Assembly: GCA_024235315.1 (NCBI GenBank)
Contig: JACKMP010000006.1
Coordinates: forward strand, 124,001-188,000
From: Chromatiaceae bacterium
Lineage (GTDB): Bacteria > Pseudomonadota > Gammaproteobacteria > Chromatiales > Chromatiaceae
Direction: 5' to 3'
Length of the DNA stretch: 64,000 nt
The notes beneath the pieces are model-generated. The model made no database searches, was not told the origin of the DNA, and saw only the letters and a program-made list of their open reading frames with translations. Of the stretch, positions 44,488 to 53,817 are shown one piece after another (the first letter of the stretch is position 1; each line of letters starts with the position of its first letter). The position numbers were made by a program, and so were the translations under genes.

Positions 44488-44865
44488 ATGCGTGTCGGAG
44501 TTCGGATCAGCGCCGTGCTGACGGCAATTCTGGCAGTTGCCCATGCGGCAGGCTGTACCCGTATTCACACCGAGAAAGGCCTTGAACCCACCTGGCTCGA
44601 CGTGGGTGCCGGCACCTTCCAGGTCGGCGTTTCCACGCAATCTGATGTCATGGCGGCACTCGGGCCGCCTTCGCAGATCATTACCGGTAAAGACGGAGAA
44701 GTTTTCTATTACCTCCACGAGGAAGCCGTGGGCACCGGCGTCATATTTATCGTGTACAACCAGGTTCAGCTCACCACTCGGTACGATCGGGCGATCTTTT
44801 TCTTCGATCCTGCGGGCCTCCTGCAGGACTACGCAGTCAGCAAACCACCGTCGCACGTGAAGTGA
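44488..44865 (+). CDS. small BamE/SmpA-like lipoprotein (copy 1)
   Basis: A 125-residue protein with a signal peptide and Cys ~23 (HAAGC). The body has the BamE-like pattern VSTQSDVMAALGPPSQIITGKDGEVFYYLHEE. The longer frame from 44311 carries no better signal sequence. Its stop overlaps the GTG of the next gene (GTGA). The resemblance to BamE is in the LGPP-turn and strand order only; an outer-membrane lipoprotein role is inferred. Confidence 0.65.
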   Translation: MRVGVRISAVLTAILAVAHAAGCTRIHTEKGLEPTWLDVGAGTFQVGVSTQSDVMAALGPPSQIITGKDGEVFYYLHEEAVGTGVIFIVYNQVQLTTRYDRAIFFFDPAGLLQDYAVSKPPSHVK

Positions 44866-45503
44866 CGAGGTCGGCCCACCTGTGCGGATGGTCTATGCGT
44901 GCCGGAACACGGGCCCCTGCGCTGTCCCTATTGTTCTGCGTTTCCCTCCTGGCGTTCGGTTGTTCCGTGATCCGCCAGGATGTCGGCCAACCCCTCGTGG
45001 TCGACCTGAAGGCGATCGCAGCGGCGCCCGACTACCATGATGTGCTGCGAATGCTCGGGCCGCCCCACGAACTCAGCCGGGCCGATCATGGCATGGTGTT
45101 CCTGTACGAGGAGATTGATCTTACCGAGAGGCAAATCGGAATCAGTCTGGCGACGAACGACATAACCCTTTTCAAGGCCGTCATGGCGCGCGAAGTCTCG
45201 GACCGCCAGGTCCTGATGGTCACCTTCGACGCCAACGGCCGGACGCAATCCTTCGGTTACCGGGGGTGGTCGGATATTGCCGCTGAGGGCGGGGCCCTGC
45301 AGCTGGTCTTCGTCGTCTCCAACGTTGCGGATGAGGGGGACTTGAATGATCCCCCGGCCGCCCACCATTGGGGTTTCGGCTTACTTGAGGCCGATCTGCC
45401 CCGTCTGCTGAACCGGCAGAACGGCCTGAACACGGGAAACGGCGGAACTGAGCAGAAAGGGACACCAAGCAACGTGGGGCAGCATGCGCTGGAACTTCGC
45501 TGA
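44862..45503 (+). CDS. BamE/SmpA-like lipoprotein (copy 2)
   Basis: A 213-residue protein with a lipoprotein signal (LLAFGC, Cys ~34; starting at ATG 44895 would shorten the N terminus by 11). It shares the core VLRMLGPPHELSRADHGMVFLYEE with the preceding protein, so the two are paralogues. A hydrophobic stretch (GALQLVFVVSNV) follows and the C terminus is Asn/Gly-rich. It overlaps the previous gene by 4 nt. Confidence 0.65.
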   Translation: MTRSAHLCGWSMRAGTRAPALSLLFCVSLLAFGCSVIRQDVGQPLVVDLKAIAAAPDYHDVLRMLGPPHELSRADHGMVFLYEEIDLTERQIGISLATNDITLFKAVMAREVSDRQVLMVTFDANGRTQSFGYRGWSDIAAEGGALQLVFVVSNVADEGDLNDPPAAHHWGFGLLEADLPRLLNRQNGLNTGNGGTEQKGTPSNVGQHALELR

Positions 45504-45549
45504 CCCAGAGCGCTGGCTCCGGCCGGCCCAACCAGGCACCAGTCCCGAT

Positions 45550-46878
45550 TCACGGAAACAGCTCGGGCTTGGATGTTCGCAATGCATCCCGCGAACGCTG
45601 TGCGTAGTCGTCAGGGAACGTCCAGATTGGCAGATCTTCGGACCACGCCAGACCACGTTCCTCTGGCGGCAGGTCATAGAGCAATGTCATCAGTATGTCG
45701 CTGCTTACCCATGGGCTGGCCCGAAAGTACGCGTGTCCATTGCCGGTTGCACTGCCTTCGGCGTGCGAGACATCGATGATGCGAAGACCGGTGGTGTTCT
45801 CGAAAAACGCTCGGGCGGACGGGCCAGGTACGCCAATATCCTGCAGCTGTCCGGTCCGATGGCGGCCAAACACCAAACTCGATAGGCCGAGCGCCTTGTC
45901 CGTCGCCGACGCGTAGACAGTTATGGATGCGGGAAGCCTGAGTGCTCCATCGAGTATGTAACCGCCGAGAGCGGCACGATCCACATCACTTCCGGTCAGG
46001 ATGACATGGCCCAGCCGTATCCTCTCGCGCAGCTCATCGTCACTGAGGCCATACGCCAGCAGACCGAGATCGGCGACGGCCCGGCCGACCAGGCGGGTCC
46101 CGGCGCTGTAACCGACAATGTGGATCCGTTCAGCCCGGCTGTGCTCCGAGATAAAGACAATCAGCTGACGCAAGGCACGGGCGGACGCGATCGTGTTTTC
46201 CACGTCCGAGATGTAGGCAAGCGTTTTTGCCGTCGTCGGCCAGCTGAAGGCGATGAACGCGCCGTTGTAGCCGAGGAAATGCCACAGCTCCGACGCAACC
46301 AAAACGGGGTTCTCGAAATCGACCTTGTATCCATGGACATAGATAAACACATCGTTGCTCGACGATCTTGCAAGTCGCCGATCTATCTCGGTGACAAAAC
46401 GGCGACCGGGATCTTCGTTTGCCTCGATGCCTTCGTCGAAGGGCCGAATCGTCCGGGCAAGGGGCCCAAACTCCTCGACTGAGGTCACTCGCAAGGGGTA
46501 GTCCTCTGTTCGGCTCTTGAGCAACGAGACCCTTCGTGCCTGTTCCCAGGTAATCGATTCATCGTGTCCCATGTCAACGTGGGAGATCCCCAGCCTGAGG
46601 ACATGGCCGCGCCGGTTCGTGTAGTACTGATATCGGCTGTCTTCGGGGCTTGCCGGTGCACGATCGGTTGCGAACAACACATCGGGTGGGGATTCCCGAC
46701 CGATGGGGTCATTGTCGATGAAAGGGTCGATGCTGCCATCCGCGTAAACGTCTGGCGCCGGCATGAGATCGAGCTGTTGTTGACCGCCTCTCGTCGTACA
46801 ACCTGACGCGGTGATTCCCACGAACAGGAGCCACAAGATCGCCCGCATAGACGGTTTGTGAAGTTCAGCCACTGTCAT
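45550..46878 (-). CDS. lipoprotein alpha/beta hydrolase (DUF900 type)
   Basis: A 442-residue protein with a lipoprotein signal (TASGC, Cys 27) and a DUF900-type alpha/beta hydrolase domain (~60-390): VFIYVHGY as oxyanion strand, nucleophile in GYSAGT, Asp in TGSDVD and late His residues. The role is unknown; an envelope esterase is likely. ATG 46878 or the in-frame ATG at 46848 could start it; neither has a strong ribosome-binding site. It converges on the copy-2 lipoprotein gene. Confidence 0.8.
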   Translation of the reverse strand: MTVAELHKPSMRAILWLLFVGITASGCTTRGGQQQLDLMPAPDVYADGSIDPFIDNDPIGRESPPDVLFATDRAPASPEDSRYQYYTNRRGHVLRLGISHVDMGHDESITWEQARRVSLLKSRTEDYPLRVTSVEEFGPLARTIRPFDEGIEANEDPGRRFVTEIDRRLARSSSNDVFIYVHGYKVDFENPVLVASELWHFLGYNGAFIAFSWPTTAKTLAYISDVENTIASARALRQLIVFISEHSRAERIHIVGYSAGTRLVGRAVADLGLLAYGLSDDELRERIRLGHVILTGSDVDRAALGGYILDGALRLPASITVYASATDKALGLSSLVFGRHRTGQLQDIGVPGPSARAFFENTTGLRIIDVSHAEGSATGNGHAYFRASPWVSSDILMTLLYDLPPEERGLAWSEDLPIWTFPDDYAQRSRDALRTSKPELFP

Positions 46879-47503
46879 TCATCGAGATATGCAACGTTAG
46901 GCGGACACCCAAAATCGCACACCCGTCGACAAATCCACTTGCGACCGGTGTTTTTTCGGGCGTTTCCGAGGAAGGATACCCGCCTCGACCTGCTTGGACA
47001 AAGTGCAACACAGGCGGACCCGAACCAGCCGGTTCGGTGGGTGCACACCGGGTCGATGTGCAATTCGGCGTCAAAGGTGTCGCCACGGAGAATGGCACAC
47101 CACATCGGTTCGCGGCCGGCAAGTTTCGAGGGCAGTCCTCACACTCCAGCAATCGCCGACATGGGCTATCGCTGCTTCGTGGCAATCAACGGGCGGAAAC
47201 TGGGCCTGGCCGCCGAAGTTCGGCGCCAATAATTGCTCATGCCGCAAATGCCCAAAAAAACGAGTTTTGCATCGCAGTTCGTCACTGCTGCGTTTTCGGT
47301 ATTCAGCGGGAACACCATCACGTTGGCGTGACATGAAAAAGTCCGGGTGCGCTGTGGTTGCCCGGGCATGAACGGCACTCCCGGATGAAATCGATGCACG
47401 AGGGTCGATCATCGCTTTGAGTGCATTGGAGGGACGGAGACGTGCGGTAGGATTCCCGGAGCGATGCGACTGGCGCATCGCGAAAAGTCGGTGACAACCG
47501 GGT
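46879..47503. other. gene-free stretch
   Basis: These 625 bp hold no convincing gene. Several open frames up to ~135 codons exist on both strands but lack ribosome-binding sites, TM helices or familiar motifs. A short hairpin (GCGATGCG / CGCATCGC) lies at 47461-47481 next to the arfB end. Confidence 0.5.
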
Positions 47504-47917
47504 TTATTCTTCCACGCTTCGCCGCAAGCGTTTGGTCGCGCCGCGCCGGGTCTTGCTGTCCATGCGCTTGCGCTGCGAGGCCTTGCTCGGCTTGGTCGGG
47601 CGGCGTTTCTTCGGTACGTGGCTGGCGCTGACGATCAGTTCGCGCAGCCGCTCGATCGCATCGACACGGTTCTTTTCCTGCGTGCGGAAACGCTGTGCCT
47701 TGATCACCAGGATGCCGTCGCCGGTGATGCGCTGGTCGCGCAGCGTCAGCAGACGCTGCTTCAGGGCGTCATCGAGCGACGAGGCCGCGATATCGAACCG
47801 CAGGTGCAGCGCCGATGACACCTTGTTGACGTTCTGGCCACCGGCACCCTGTGCGCGGATCGGCTGCCATTCCAGTTCTTCGTCTTGCAATTCGATGTCA
47901 GGGGTGATCTGCAGCAT
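47504..47917 (-). CDS. arfB: alternative ribosome-rescue factor ArfB
   Basis: A 137-residue peptidyl-tRNA hydrolase with GGQ at residues 26-28 and a very basic C-terminal tail (KKRRPTKPSKASQRKR and on to KRLRRS) that enters the empty mRNA channel. Length and architecture match ArfB/YaeJ rather than RF1/RF2. The gene is downstream of the sugar dehydrogenase on the same strand (gap 11 nt). Confidence 0.93.
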   Translation of the reverse strand: MLQITPDIELQDEELEWQPIRAQGAGGQNVNKVSSALHLRFDIAASSLDDALKQRLLTLRDQRITGDGILVIKAQRFRTQEKNRVDAIERLRELIVSASHVPKKRRPTKPSKASQRKRMDSKTRRGATKRLRRSVEE

Positions 47918-47928
47918 GGGGCAGCAGT

Positions 47929-49059
47929 CTAACTGGCGGGGATCAGACGAACCAATCGACCATCGTCCTCATCGGTAAGGAGGTAGATCAGGCCGTCCGG
48001 CCCGCTGCGCACATCGCGGATCCGCCCGAGCTCGTCTTCGAGCAGGCGTTCCTCGTGCACCACGCGGTCGTTTTCGATCACCAGGCGCACCAGCAGCCGG
48101 AACTTCAGCGAGCCGACGAACAGGTTGCCGTGCCACGCCGGAAAGCGGTCGCCAAAGTAGAAGGCCATGCCCGACGGCGCGATCGACGGCACCCAGTAGT
48201 ACAGCGGCTGCGCCATACCCGGCTTCTCGGTGCCTTCGCCGATCTTCGTGCCGATACCGTAATTGACTCCGTAGGTGATGACCGGCCAGCCGTAGTTGAC
48301 GCCGGGCTGCGGCAGGTTGATCTCGTCGCCGCCCTGCGGGCCGTGTTCATGTGTCCATAGTCGGCCGCTTTTGGGGTGCAGGGTGGCACCCTGGATATTG
48401 CGGTGGCCAAAGCTATAGATCTCCGGCCTTGCGTCCCCGCGGTCGACAAACGGGTTGTCGGCCGGGATGCTGCCGTCGTCGTTCAGGCGGATCACCGAGC
48501 CGGCGTGATCGGCCAGGTCCTGCGCGCGCATGCGCTCGCCGCGATCACCCAGGGTGATGAAAAGGTGCCCGTCGCGGTCGAATACCAGACGCGAACCGAA
48601 GTGCACCCCGGCGTTGGATTTAGGTTGCAGACGAAACAGCACCTCGGTGTCGTGCAGGGTCCTGCCTTCGAGCCGTCCGCGTGCCACGGCCGTGCCGACG
48701 CCGCCCGGCCCGGCCTCGGCAAAGCTTAGATAGACCCAGCCGTTGTCCGCGAACTTCGGGTGCAGGACCACGTCGAGCAGGCCTCCCTGGCCGTGCCGTT
48801 GAATTGGTGGCAGGCCATCAATCGGCCGCTCGATCAGGGTGCCGTCGGCCTCGACCATGCGCAGGCGCCCCGGGCGCTCGGTAACCAGGAAACGGCCATC
48901 CGGAAGGAAGGCGACAGACCAGGGGTGCTCAAGGCCCTCGGTGAGCGTCTGTACACGAAAACGCTGTATTTCCGAGTCGTGAGGTTCGGCGGCCAGGGAT
49001 CGGCCGATGACCGAATGCAGCAGCAGTGTGGCGAACAGACAGCGGATGGTGATATTCAC
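47929..49059 (-). CDS. PQQ-dependent sugar (aldose) dehydrogenase-like protein
   Basis: A six-bladed beta-propeller of the soluble glucose/aldose dehydrogenase type (~376 residues). Signal peptide ~1-24 when started at GTG 49059 (ending LAA). Motifs: LEHPWSVAFLPDGRFLVTERPGRL, GQGGLLDVVLHP, YSFGHRNIQGATLHP, and EHGPQGGDEINL, which carry the PQQ and Ca ligands. A longer start at GTG 49116 would bury the signal. Periplasmic oxidation of a sugar is inferred. Confidence 0.85.
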   Translation of the reverse strand: MNITIRCLFATLLLHSVIGRSLAAEPHDSEIQRFRVQTLTEGLEHPWSVAFLPDGRFLVTERPGRLRMVEADGTLIERPIDGLPPIQRHGQGGLLDVVLHPKFADNGWVYLSFAEAGPGGVGTAVARGRLEGRTLHDTEVLFRLQPKSNAGVHFGSRLVFDRDGHLFITLGDRGERMRAQDLADHAGSVIRLNDDGSIPADNPFVDRGDARPEIYSFGHRNIQGATLHPKSGRLWTHEHGPQGGDEINLPQPGVNYGWPVITYGVNYGIGTKIGEGTEKPGMAQPLYYWVPSIAPSGMAFYFGDRFPAWHGNLFVGSLKFRLLVRLVIENDRVVHEERLLEDELGRIRDVRSGPDGLIYLLTDEDDGRLVRLIPAS

Positions 49060-49137
49060 GTCAGGGTACCGGCGGGCCTGGTTGCAACGATTCTGTGCTG
49101 CTTCGTGACGGCTCACAACCCATGACCGCCGACGGCG

Positions 49138-49728
49138 TCATTCGACGATACGCGCGCGCTTCACGTAGACCAGCTCGCAGGAATGCCCTCCGGTGTCCTC
49201 GCGTGTCAGCGAGCTGATCCAGCGCCAGCCGTCGTCGGCATCGGCACGTACCAGGTAGCCGCTGAGCTCGACGATCTGTCCGCGCCGGACGTCATCCAGG
49301 ATATCGCTCACCGGGTCGTCGGCCGGGATCATGTGCATATTGGCACTGTGGGTCTCGATCTCGCGACGCGGGATCGGGAATTGCTCCGTGCGCCAGCGGT
49401 ACCAGCGGCCGGACTGGCTGATCTCGATGTGTTGCAGTACCGCCTCGTCAGACATGCGGCCCCACCCCAGGGCGAGGTCGAGTGGCGAGAGCTCACTCTC
49501 GCGGCCCAGGCTGTAGTCTTCGCGTGACAGCACCTTGGCGCGGATACTGAATTCGGCCAGTGGGGTCACGCGATACCCGGCGTGGTCGAAACTGCGTGGC
49601 GATTCGAGTTCGTCCTGTATGGGAAGGCTCGCGGCGTGAACGCCGGGGCCGAGTTCGATCGCATCATCCTGCAGCAGCACCTTCCAGATGAGCATGGCGG
49701 CGAGCAGCGAGATCAGCAGTTTCAACAT
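49138..49728 (-). CDS. hypothetical membrane-anchored protein
   Basis: A 196-residue protein with one N-terminal TM helix (~4-20) and a periplasmic domain containing FSIRAKVLSREDYSLGRESELSPLDLALGWGRMSD and a Trp-rich patch (WYRWRTEQFPIP). A Cys and His late in the sequence (GGHSCELVYVKRARI) may be structural. Start at ATG 49728. No family recognised; on the same strand as the ABC-F gene upstream. Confidence 0.65.
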   Translation of the reverse strand: MLKLLISLLAAMLIWKVLLQDDAIELGPGVHAASLPIQDELESPRSFDHAGYRVTPLAEFSIRAKVLSREDYSLGRESELSPLDLALGWGRMSDEAVLQHIEISQSGRWYRWRTEQFPIPRREIETHSANMHMIPADDPVSDILDDVRRGQIVELSGYLVRADADDGWRWISSLTREDTGGHSCELVYVKRARIVE

Positions 49729-49757
49729 TGGGGGTCCTGCACCGACCGGTGCGGTGT

Positions 49758-51653
49758 TCAGTTTGTCGCGTTTTCCAGCGCCTCGGCTGCCTCCATCCAC
49801 GCCGCCTCGGCGTCATCCAGCTGGCGATCGATCGTGGCCTTTTCGCGCAGCAGTGCCTGCAGATCGTCTTTTCTCTGCTCGGTGTACAGGGTGGTATCGG
49901 CCAGCGCCGCTTCGAGCTTAGCCTGCCGCGCATGCAGCCTGTCGACGTCTGCCTCACACCGCTCGACCGCCTTGCGCAGAGGTTGCAGGGCCTTGCGTTG
50001 TTCGGCCTCGTTGCGCTTGCGGTCACGGCGCTGCCCGGCAGTATCGGATCTGCCTTCGGCGGAAGCTTCCGACCTGCCGGACCGCGCGTGCGCGTTCAGC
50101 CAGGCCGGGTAGGCGTCGAGTTCGTCGGCAAACTCGTCCACCCCACCGCCATGCACCAGCAACATCTGGTCGCAGGCGACACGCAGCAGGTGGCGGTCGT
50201 GCGAGACGATGACCATGGCGCCCTCGAAATCCTGCAGTGCGGTAGCCAGCGCCTGACGCATCTCGAGGTCGAGGTGGTTGGTGGGCTCGTCGAGCAACAG
50301 CAGGTTGGGCCGCTGGTATACCAGCAGGGCCAGCACCAGGCGCGATTTTTCACCGCCGGAGAAAGGTGCAACTGCCTCCAGGGCCTTATCGCCGATGAAA
50401 CCGAAGCCACCAAGGTAGTCACGCAGTGACTGCTCGCTGGCCAGCGGGTCGAGCTGTTGCAGGTGTTGGAGCGGCGAGTTCCCTGCCTGCAACTGTTCGA
50501 GTTGATGCTGTGCGAAGTAACCGACCGCCAGGTGGCGTGCCTCGACCCGCTCGCCGCGCAGCGCCGGAATCGTACCGGCCAGCAGTTTGATCAGGGTCGA
50601 CTTGCCCGCGCCGTTGGGTCCGAGCAGGCCGATCCTGTCACCCGGGTTGAGCACCAGACGTACCCGGTCGACGATCGCGGTGCCGTCATAGCCGGCGGCG
50701 CATTCATCGAGCTTGAGCAATGGATGCGGGTTCTTGACCGGGGCCCGGAAGGTGAAATGGAACGGGGAGTCCACGTGCGCCGGTGCGATGGCCTCCATGC
50801 GTTCGAGCGCCTTGATCCGGCTCTGCGCCTGACGTGCCTTGGTTGCCTTGGCGCGGAAGCGCTCGACGAAGCTGTGCATGTGCGCGATCTCGCGCTGCTG
50901 CTTTTCGTAGGCCGATTGCTGGTTGGCGAGCTGTTCGGCGCGCACCCGTTCGAACGCGCTGTAGTTCCCGCTGTACAGCGTGGCGCGGTTCTGTTCGATA
51001 TGCAGGATCTGGGTGCAGACACTGTCGAGAAAATCGCGATCGTGTGAGATCAGCAGCAGGGTGCCGCGATACTGCTTGAGCCAGGATTCGAGCCAGATCA
51101 CCGCGTCGAGATCCAGGTGGTTGGTCGGTTCGTCCAGAAGCAGCAGGTCCGAGCGGCACATCAGTGCCCGTGCCAGGTTGAGGCGCATGCGCCAGCCGCC
51201 GGAGAAATCCGTGAGCGGGCGTGTCTCGTCCTGCGGGCGGAAGCCAAGACCGCTCATCAGGCTGGCGGCGCGACTGTTCGCCTGGTAGCCGCCGATGTGG
51301 TCGAGCTCGGCGTGCAGGTGCGCAATGTGCTCGCCGTTGCCATCCTGCTCGGCAGCGGCCAGTTCGCGCTGCAACTGCCGCAGGCCGGTGTCACCGTCGA
51401 GCACGTACTCGATTGCCGCCTGCGTGGTCGCCGGCATCTCCTGCGCGACGTGCGCGATGATCCAGCCGGCCGGTCGACGGACGGCTCCTTCGTCGGTGGT
51501 CAGGCCGCCGAGGACCAGCGCGAACAGGCTCGACTTCCCGGTACCGTTGGCACCGGTCAGGCCGGCCTTCTGACCGGGGTGTATCTGAAACGAGGCGCGC
51601 TCGAACAGCAGGCGTGGCCCGCGGCGCAGGGAGACGTTGTCGAACTGCAGCAT
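49758..51653 (-). CDS. ABC-F ATPase (YheS/Uup type)
   Basis: A 631-residue protein with two ABC domains: Walker A GANGTGKSS and GPNGAGKST, signatures FSGGWRMRL and FSGGEKSRL, and a linker helix of ABC-F type between them. The C-terminal ~90 residues are a charged coiled coil. No TM helices, so it acts on ribosomes or DNA rather than in transport. Size and C-terminal coil fit YheS/Uup. Confidence 0.88.
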   Translation of the reverse strand: MLQFDNVSLRRGPRLLFERASFQIHPGQKAGLTGANGTGKSSLFALVLGGLTTDEGAVRRPAGWIIAHVAQEMPATTQAAIEYVLDGDTGLRQLQRELAAAEQDGNGEHIAHLHAELDHIGGYQANSRAASLMSGLGFRPQDETRPLTDFSGGWRMRLNLARALMCRSDLLLLDEPTNHLDLDAVIWLESWLKQYRGTLLLISHDRDFLDSVCTQILHIEQNRATLYSGNYSAFERVRAEQLANQQSAYEKQQREIAHMHSFVERFRAKATKARQAQSRIKALERMEAIAPAHVDSPFHFTFRAPVKNPHPLLKLDECAAGYDGTAIVDRVRLVLNPGDRIGLLGPNGAGKSTLIKLLAGTIPALRGERVEARHLAVGYFAQHQLEQLQAGNSPLQHLQQLDPLASEQSLRDYLGGFGFIGDKALEAVAPFSGGEKSRLVLALLVYQRPNLLLLDEPTNHLDLEMRQALATALQDFEGAMVIVSHDRHLLRVACDQMLLVHGGGVDEFADELDAYPAWLNAHARSGRSEASAEGRSDTAGQRRDRKRNEAEQRKALQPLRKAVERCEADVDRLHARQAKLEAALADTTLYTEQRKDDLQALLREKATIDRQLDDAEAAWMEAAEALENATN

Positions 51654-51725
51654 GATCCGGATTCGGTTTTCGGCAAGCGCGCGATTATAGCGGTGCCCCG
51701 GGCGTGCGGCCCCATTTCCGGTCCC

Positions 51726-53234
51726 TTATTTCCGATCCAGGCGGCGGTAGCCGATGGCCTCGGTCAGGTGGCTGGTGCCGATATCGGCGCTGTCGTCGAG
51801 ATCCGCCACTGTCCGTGCGACCCGCAGGATCCGGTGAAAGGCGCGTGCCGACAGTCCGAGCCTGTCGATCGCCTGGGCCAGGAGATCGCGGGCCGCGTCG
51901 GGCAGGGCACAGTGGCGTGTGAGCGCCTGCTGGCCGAGTCGCGCGTTCGCCACGCCCTGGCGTCGTAGCTGCCGCTGCCATGCGGCGACCACCCGGGCAC
52001 GCACGGTCCGGCTGTTTTCGGCAGTCTGCTGGAGGCCGTTCAACAGCTCGCGCTGTGGCAGCGCCGGCACCTCGATCTGGATGTCGATGCGGTCGCGCAG
52101 TGGGCCGGAGATACGACGCTGGTAACGCGCCGCCTGCTCCTGGCCGCAGCCTGCGCAGGCGCGCGCCGGATCGCCGGCGTAGCCGCATTTGCACGGGTTC
52201 ATCGCTGCGACCAGCTGGAAATCAGCGGGAAACTCGGCCTGGCGCGCGGCCCGCGAGATCAGTATCCGTCCGGTTTCAAGGGGCTCGCGAAGGACCTCCA
52301 GTACCCGGTTGTCGAACTCGGGCAGCTCGTCCAGAAACAACACGCCGTTGTGCGCGAGCGAGATCTCCCCCGGTCTGGGCATGCTGCCGCCACCCACCAG
52401 CGCGGCACCTGACGCGGTATGGTGCGGTGCCCGGAATGGTCGTTGGCGCCAGTCCCAGTCGCTAAACGGGTGGCCGGCGACCGAACGGATCGCCGCGCTG
52501 TGCAACGCCTCGTCTTCGGAGAGCGGTGGCAGGATGCCCGGCAGGCGACTCGCGAGCATCGACTTGCCACTGCCCGGAGGCCCCATCATCAACAGATTAT
52601 GACGGCCGGCGGCGGCGACCTCGAGGGCTCGACGTGCGTGCGCCTGGCCGCAGACATCGGCCAGGTCGGGCTGCGCGACCGGCACCGGCCGGGTGTCCGG
52701 TGGGCTGGTTTCGGGCAGTCGCTGGCTGCCACCCAGATGGCCGGTGACAGCCAGCAGATGATCGACCGCGTACATCGTCAGCCCACCAACCAGCGCGACC
52801 TCTTCCAGGTTGTCGGCCGGCATGATCAGCCGCGAGCGCTGCTCGCGGCTCGCCAGCGCCAACGGCAGGATGCCGGTAATCTTGCGCACCGCACCGGCGA
52901 GGCTGAGTTCCCCGACCAGCTCGTAGCCGTCGGCTGCTTGCGGTGGGAGCTGGCCACTCGCGATCAGGATGCCGACCGCGATCGCCAGGTCGAAGCGGCT
53001 GCCCTGCTTGGGGAGATCGGCGGGTGCGAGGTTGACCGTTATGCGCCGGGCCGGGAAATCGAAACCGCTGTTGACCAGGGCGCTGCGCACTCTGTCGCGG
53101 CTTTCCTGTACGGCCTTTTCCGGCAGGCCGACGATGTTGAACGCCGGCAGGCCATTGGCGAGATGGGTTTCGACCGTGACCGCGGGGGCCCTGATCCCCA
53201 CTGCGGCACGGCACAGCGTGCTTGCGTATGTCAT
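51726..53234 (-). CDS. comM: ComM/YifB-like magnesium-chelatase-type AAA+ ATPase
   Basis: A 502-residue protein. The N-terminal half has the family motif GLPAFNIVGLPEKAVQES; Walker A is MGPPGSGKSML, Walker B is NGVLFLDELPEF, and the zinc-like Cys cluster is CKCGYAG...CAGC. The C terminus has the Mg-chelatase domain. ComM is a helicase needed for branch migration in natural transformation and is widespread in proteobacteria. The gene is downstream of ubiK. Confidence 0.92.
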   Translation of the reverse strand: MTYASTLCRAAVGIRAPAVTVETHLANGLPAFNIVGLPEKAVQESRDRVRSALVNSGFDFPARRITVNLAPADLPKQGSRFDLAIAVGILIASGQLPPQAADGYELVGELSLAGAVRKITGILPLALASREQRSRLIMPADNLEEVALVGGLTMYAVDHLLAVTGHLGGSQRLPETSPPDTRPVPVAQPDLADVCGQAHARRALEVAAAGRHNLLMMGPPGSGKSMLASRLPGILPPLSEDEALHSAAIRSVAGHPFSDWDWRQRPFRAPHHTASGAALVGGGSMPRPGEISLAHNGVLFLDELPEFDNRVLEVLREPLETGRILISRAARQAEFPADFQLVAAMNPCKCGYAGDPARACAGCGQEQAARYQRRISGPLRDRIDIQIEVPALPQRELLNGLQQTAENSRTVRARVVAAWQRQLRRQGVANARLGQQALTRHCALPDAARDLLAQAIDRLGLSARAFHRILRVARTVADLDDSADIGTSHLTEAIGYRRLDRK

Positions 53235-53256
53235 GACCTTCCCTGGTCTCTGGTGG

Positions 53257-53275
53257 CCCGCGCGCGTCGCGCGGG
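53257..53275. repeat. hairpin between ubiK and comM
   Basis: CCCGCGCG (53257-53264) pairs with CGCGCGGG (53268-53275) over a 3-nt loop. It has no T run; it may modulate read-through from ubiK into comM. Confidence 0.4.
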
Positions 53276-53282
53276 GGTTGGG

Positions 53283-53531
53283 CTATTGCCCGGCTGCTGC
53301 CTCCAGCGCGGCGAGCCTGTCCTCGAGTGACCTGAGTTTTTCGCGGGTACGCAGCAGCACGGCCTGCTGGATCTCGAATTCCTCGCGTGTCACCAGGTTC
53401 AGTCTGCCCAGCGCGGCTTCCAGCCCCACCCGAAGGTTGCGTTGCAGATCCCCCTGCAGCGTCTGAAAACCGCTCGGCATGTTGTCCGCGATGCGGCGAG
53501 ACAGGTCATCAAAGAGTTTCGGGTCGAGCAT
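53283..53531 (-). CDS. ubiK: ubiquinone biosynthesis accessory factor UbiK
   Basis: An 82-residue protein matching UbiK/YqiC: MLDPKLFDDLSRRIADNMP at the start, then a coiled coil with TREEFEIQQAVLLRTREKLRSLEDRLAALE. UbiK assists the Ubi complex in aerobic ubiquinone synthesis. The ATG at 53531 gives the family length; a longer upstream frame is spurious. It lies upstream of comM and diverges from the porin-glnK-amtB operon. Confidence 0.9.
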   Translation of the reverse strand: MLDPKLFDDLSRRIADNMPSGFQTLQGDLQRNLRVGLEAALGRLNLVTREEFEIQQAVLLRTREKLRSLEDRLAALEAAAGQ

Positions 53532-53621
53532 CTGGGCACCCCGTGTGTGCAGCAGCGGATACCGCGGCAGGGTAGAAAACACGGCGCACCTTGTCCACCG
53601 CGGATCATCGCCCCGTGATGG

Positions 53622-53638
53622 TGCATCGCTTTGGTGCA
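53622..53638 (+). promoter_or_regulatory. NtrC-like binding site
   Basis: TGCATCGCTTTGGTGCA resembles the NtrC consensus TGCACCA-N3-TGGTGCA: one half is perfect, the other is 5 of 7. Its centre is about 128 bp upstream of the predicted sigma-54 start, a usual enhancer distance. A further TGGTGCA half-site is at 53661-53667. Confidence 0.6.
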
Positions 53639-53730
53639 AGGGCTGTCGGGCGGTTTGAATTGGTGCAACAGAGTTTGCTAATTCACCCGAGGCGCAATTC
53701 ATATTTCTGAAAAATAAAGGAAAAAACGTA

Positions 53731-53748
53731 TTGGCACGGCTCCTGCTT
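53731..53748 (+). promoter_or_regulatory. sigma-54 promoter of the porin-glnK-amtB operon
   Basis: TTGGCACGGCTCCTGCTT has GG and GC at the -24/-12 spacing. Transcription should start near 53758, 60 nt before the porin ATG. Nitrogen control through NtrC is expected. Confidence 0.85.
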
Positions 53749-53817
53749 GGACCCGATCAGTCGCGATTTTCGCGCGAATCGAATCCGAATCGAATAGCAA
53801 TTGGGAGTCAATGCAAC

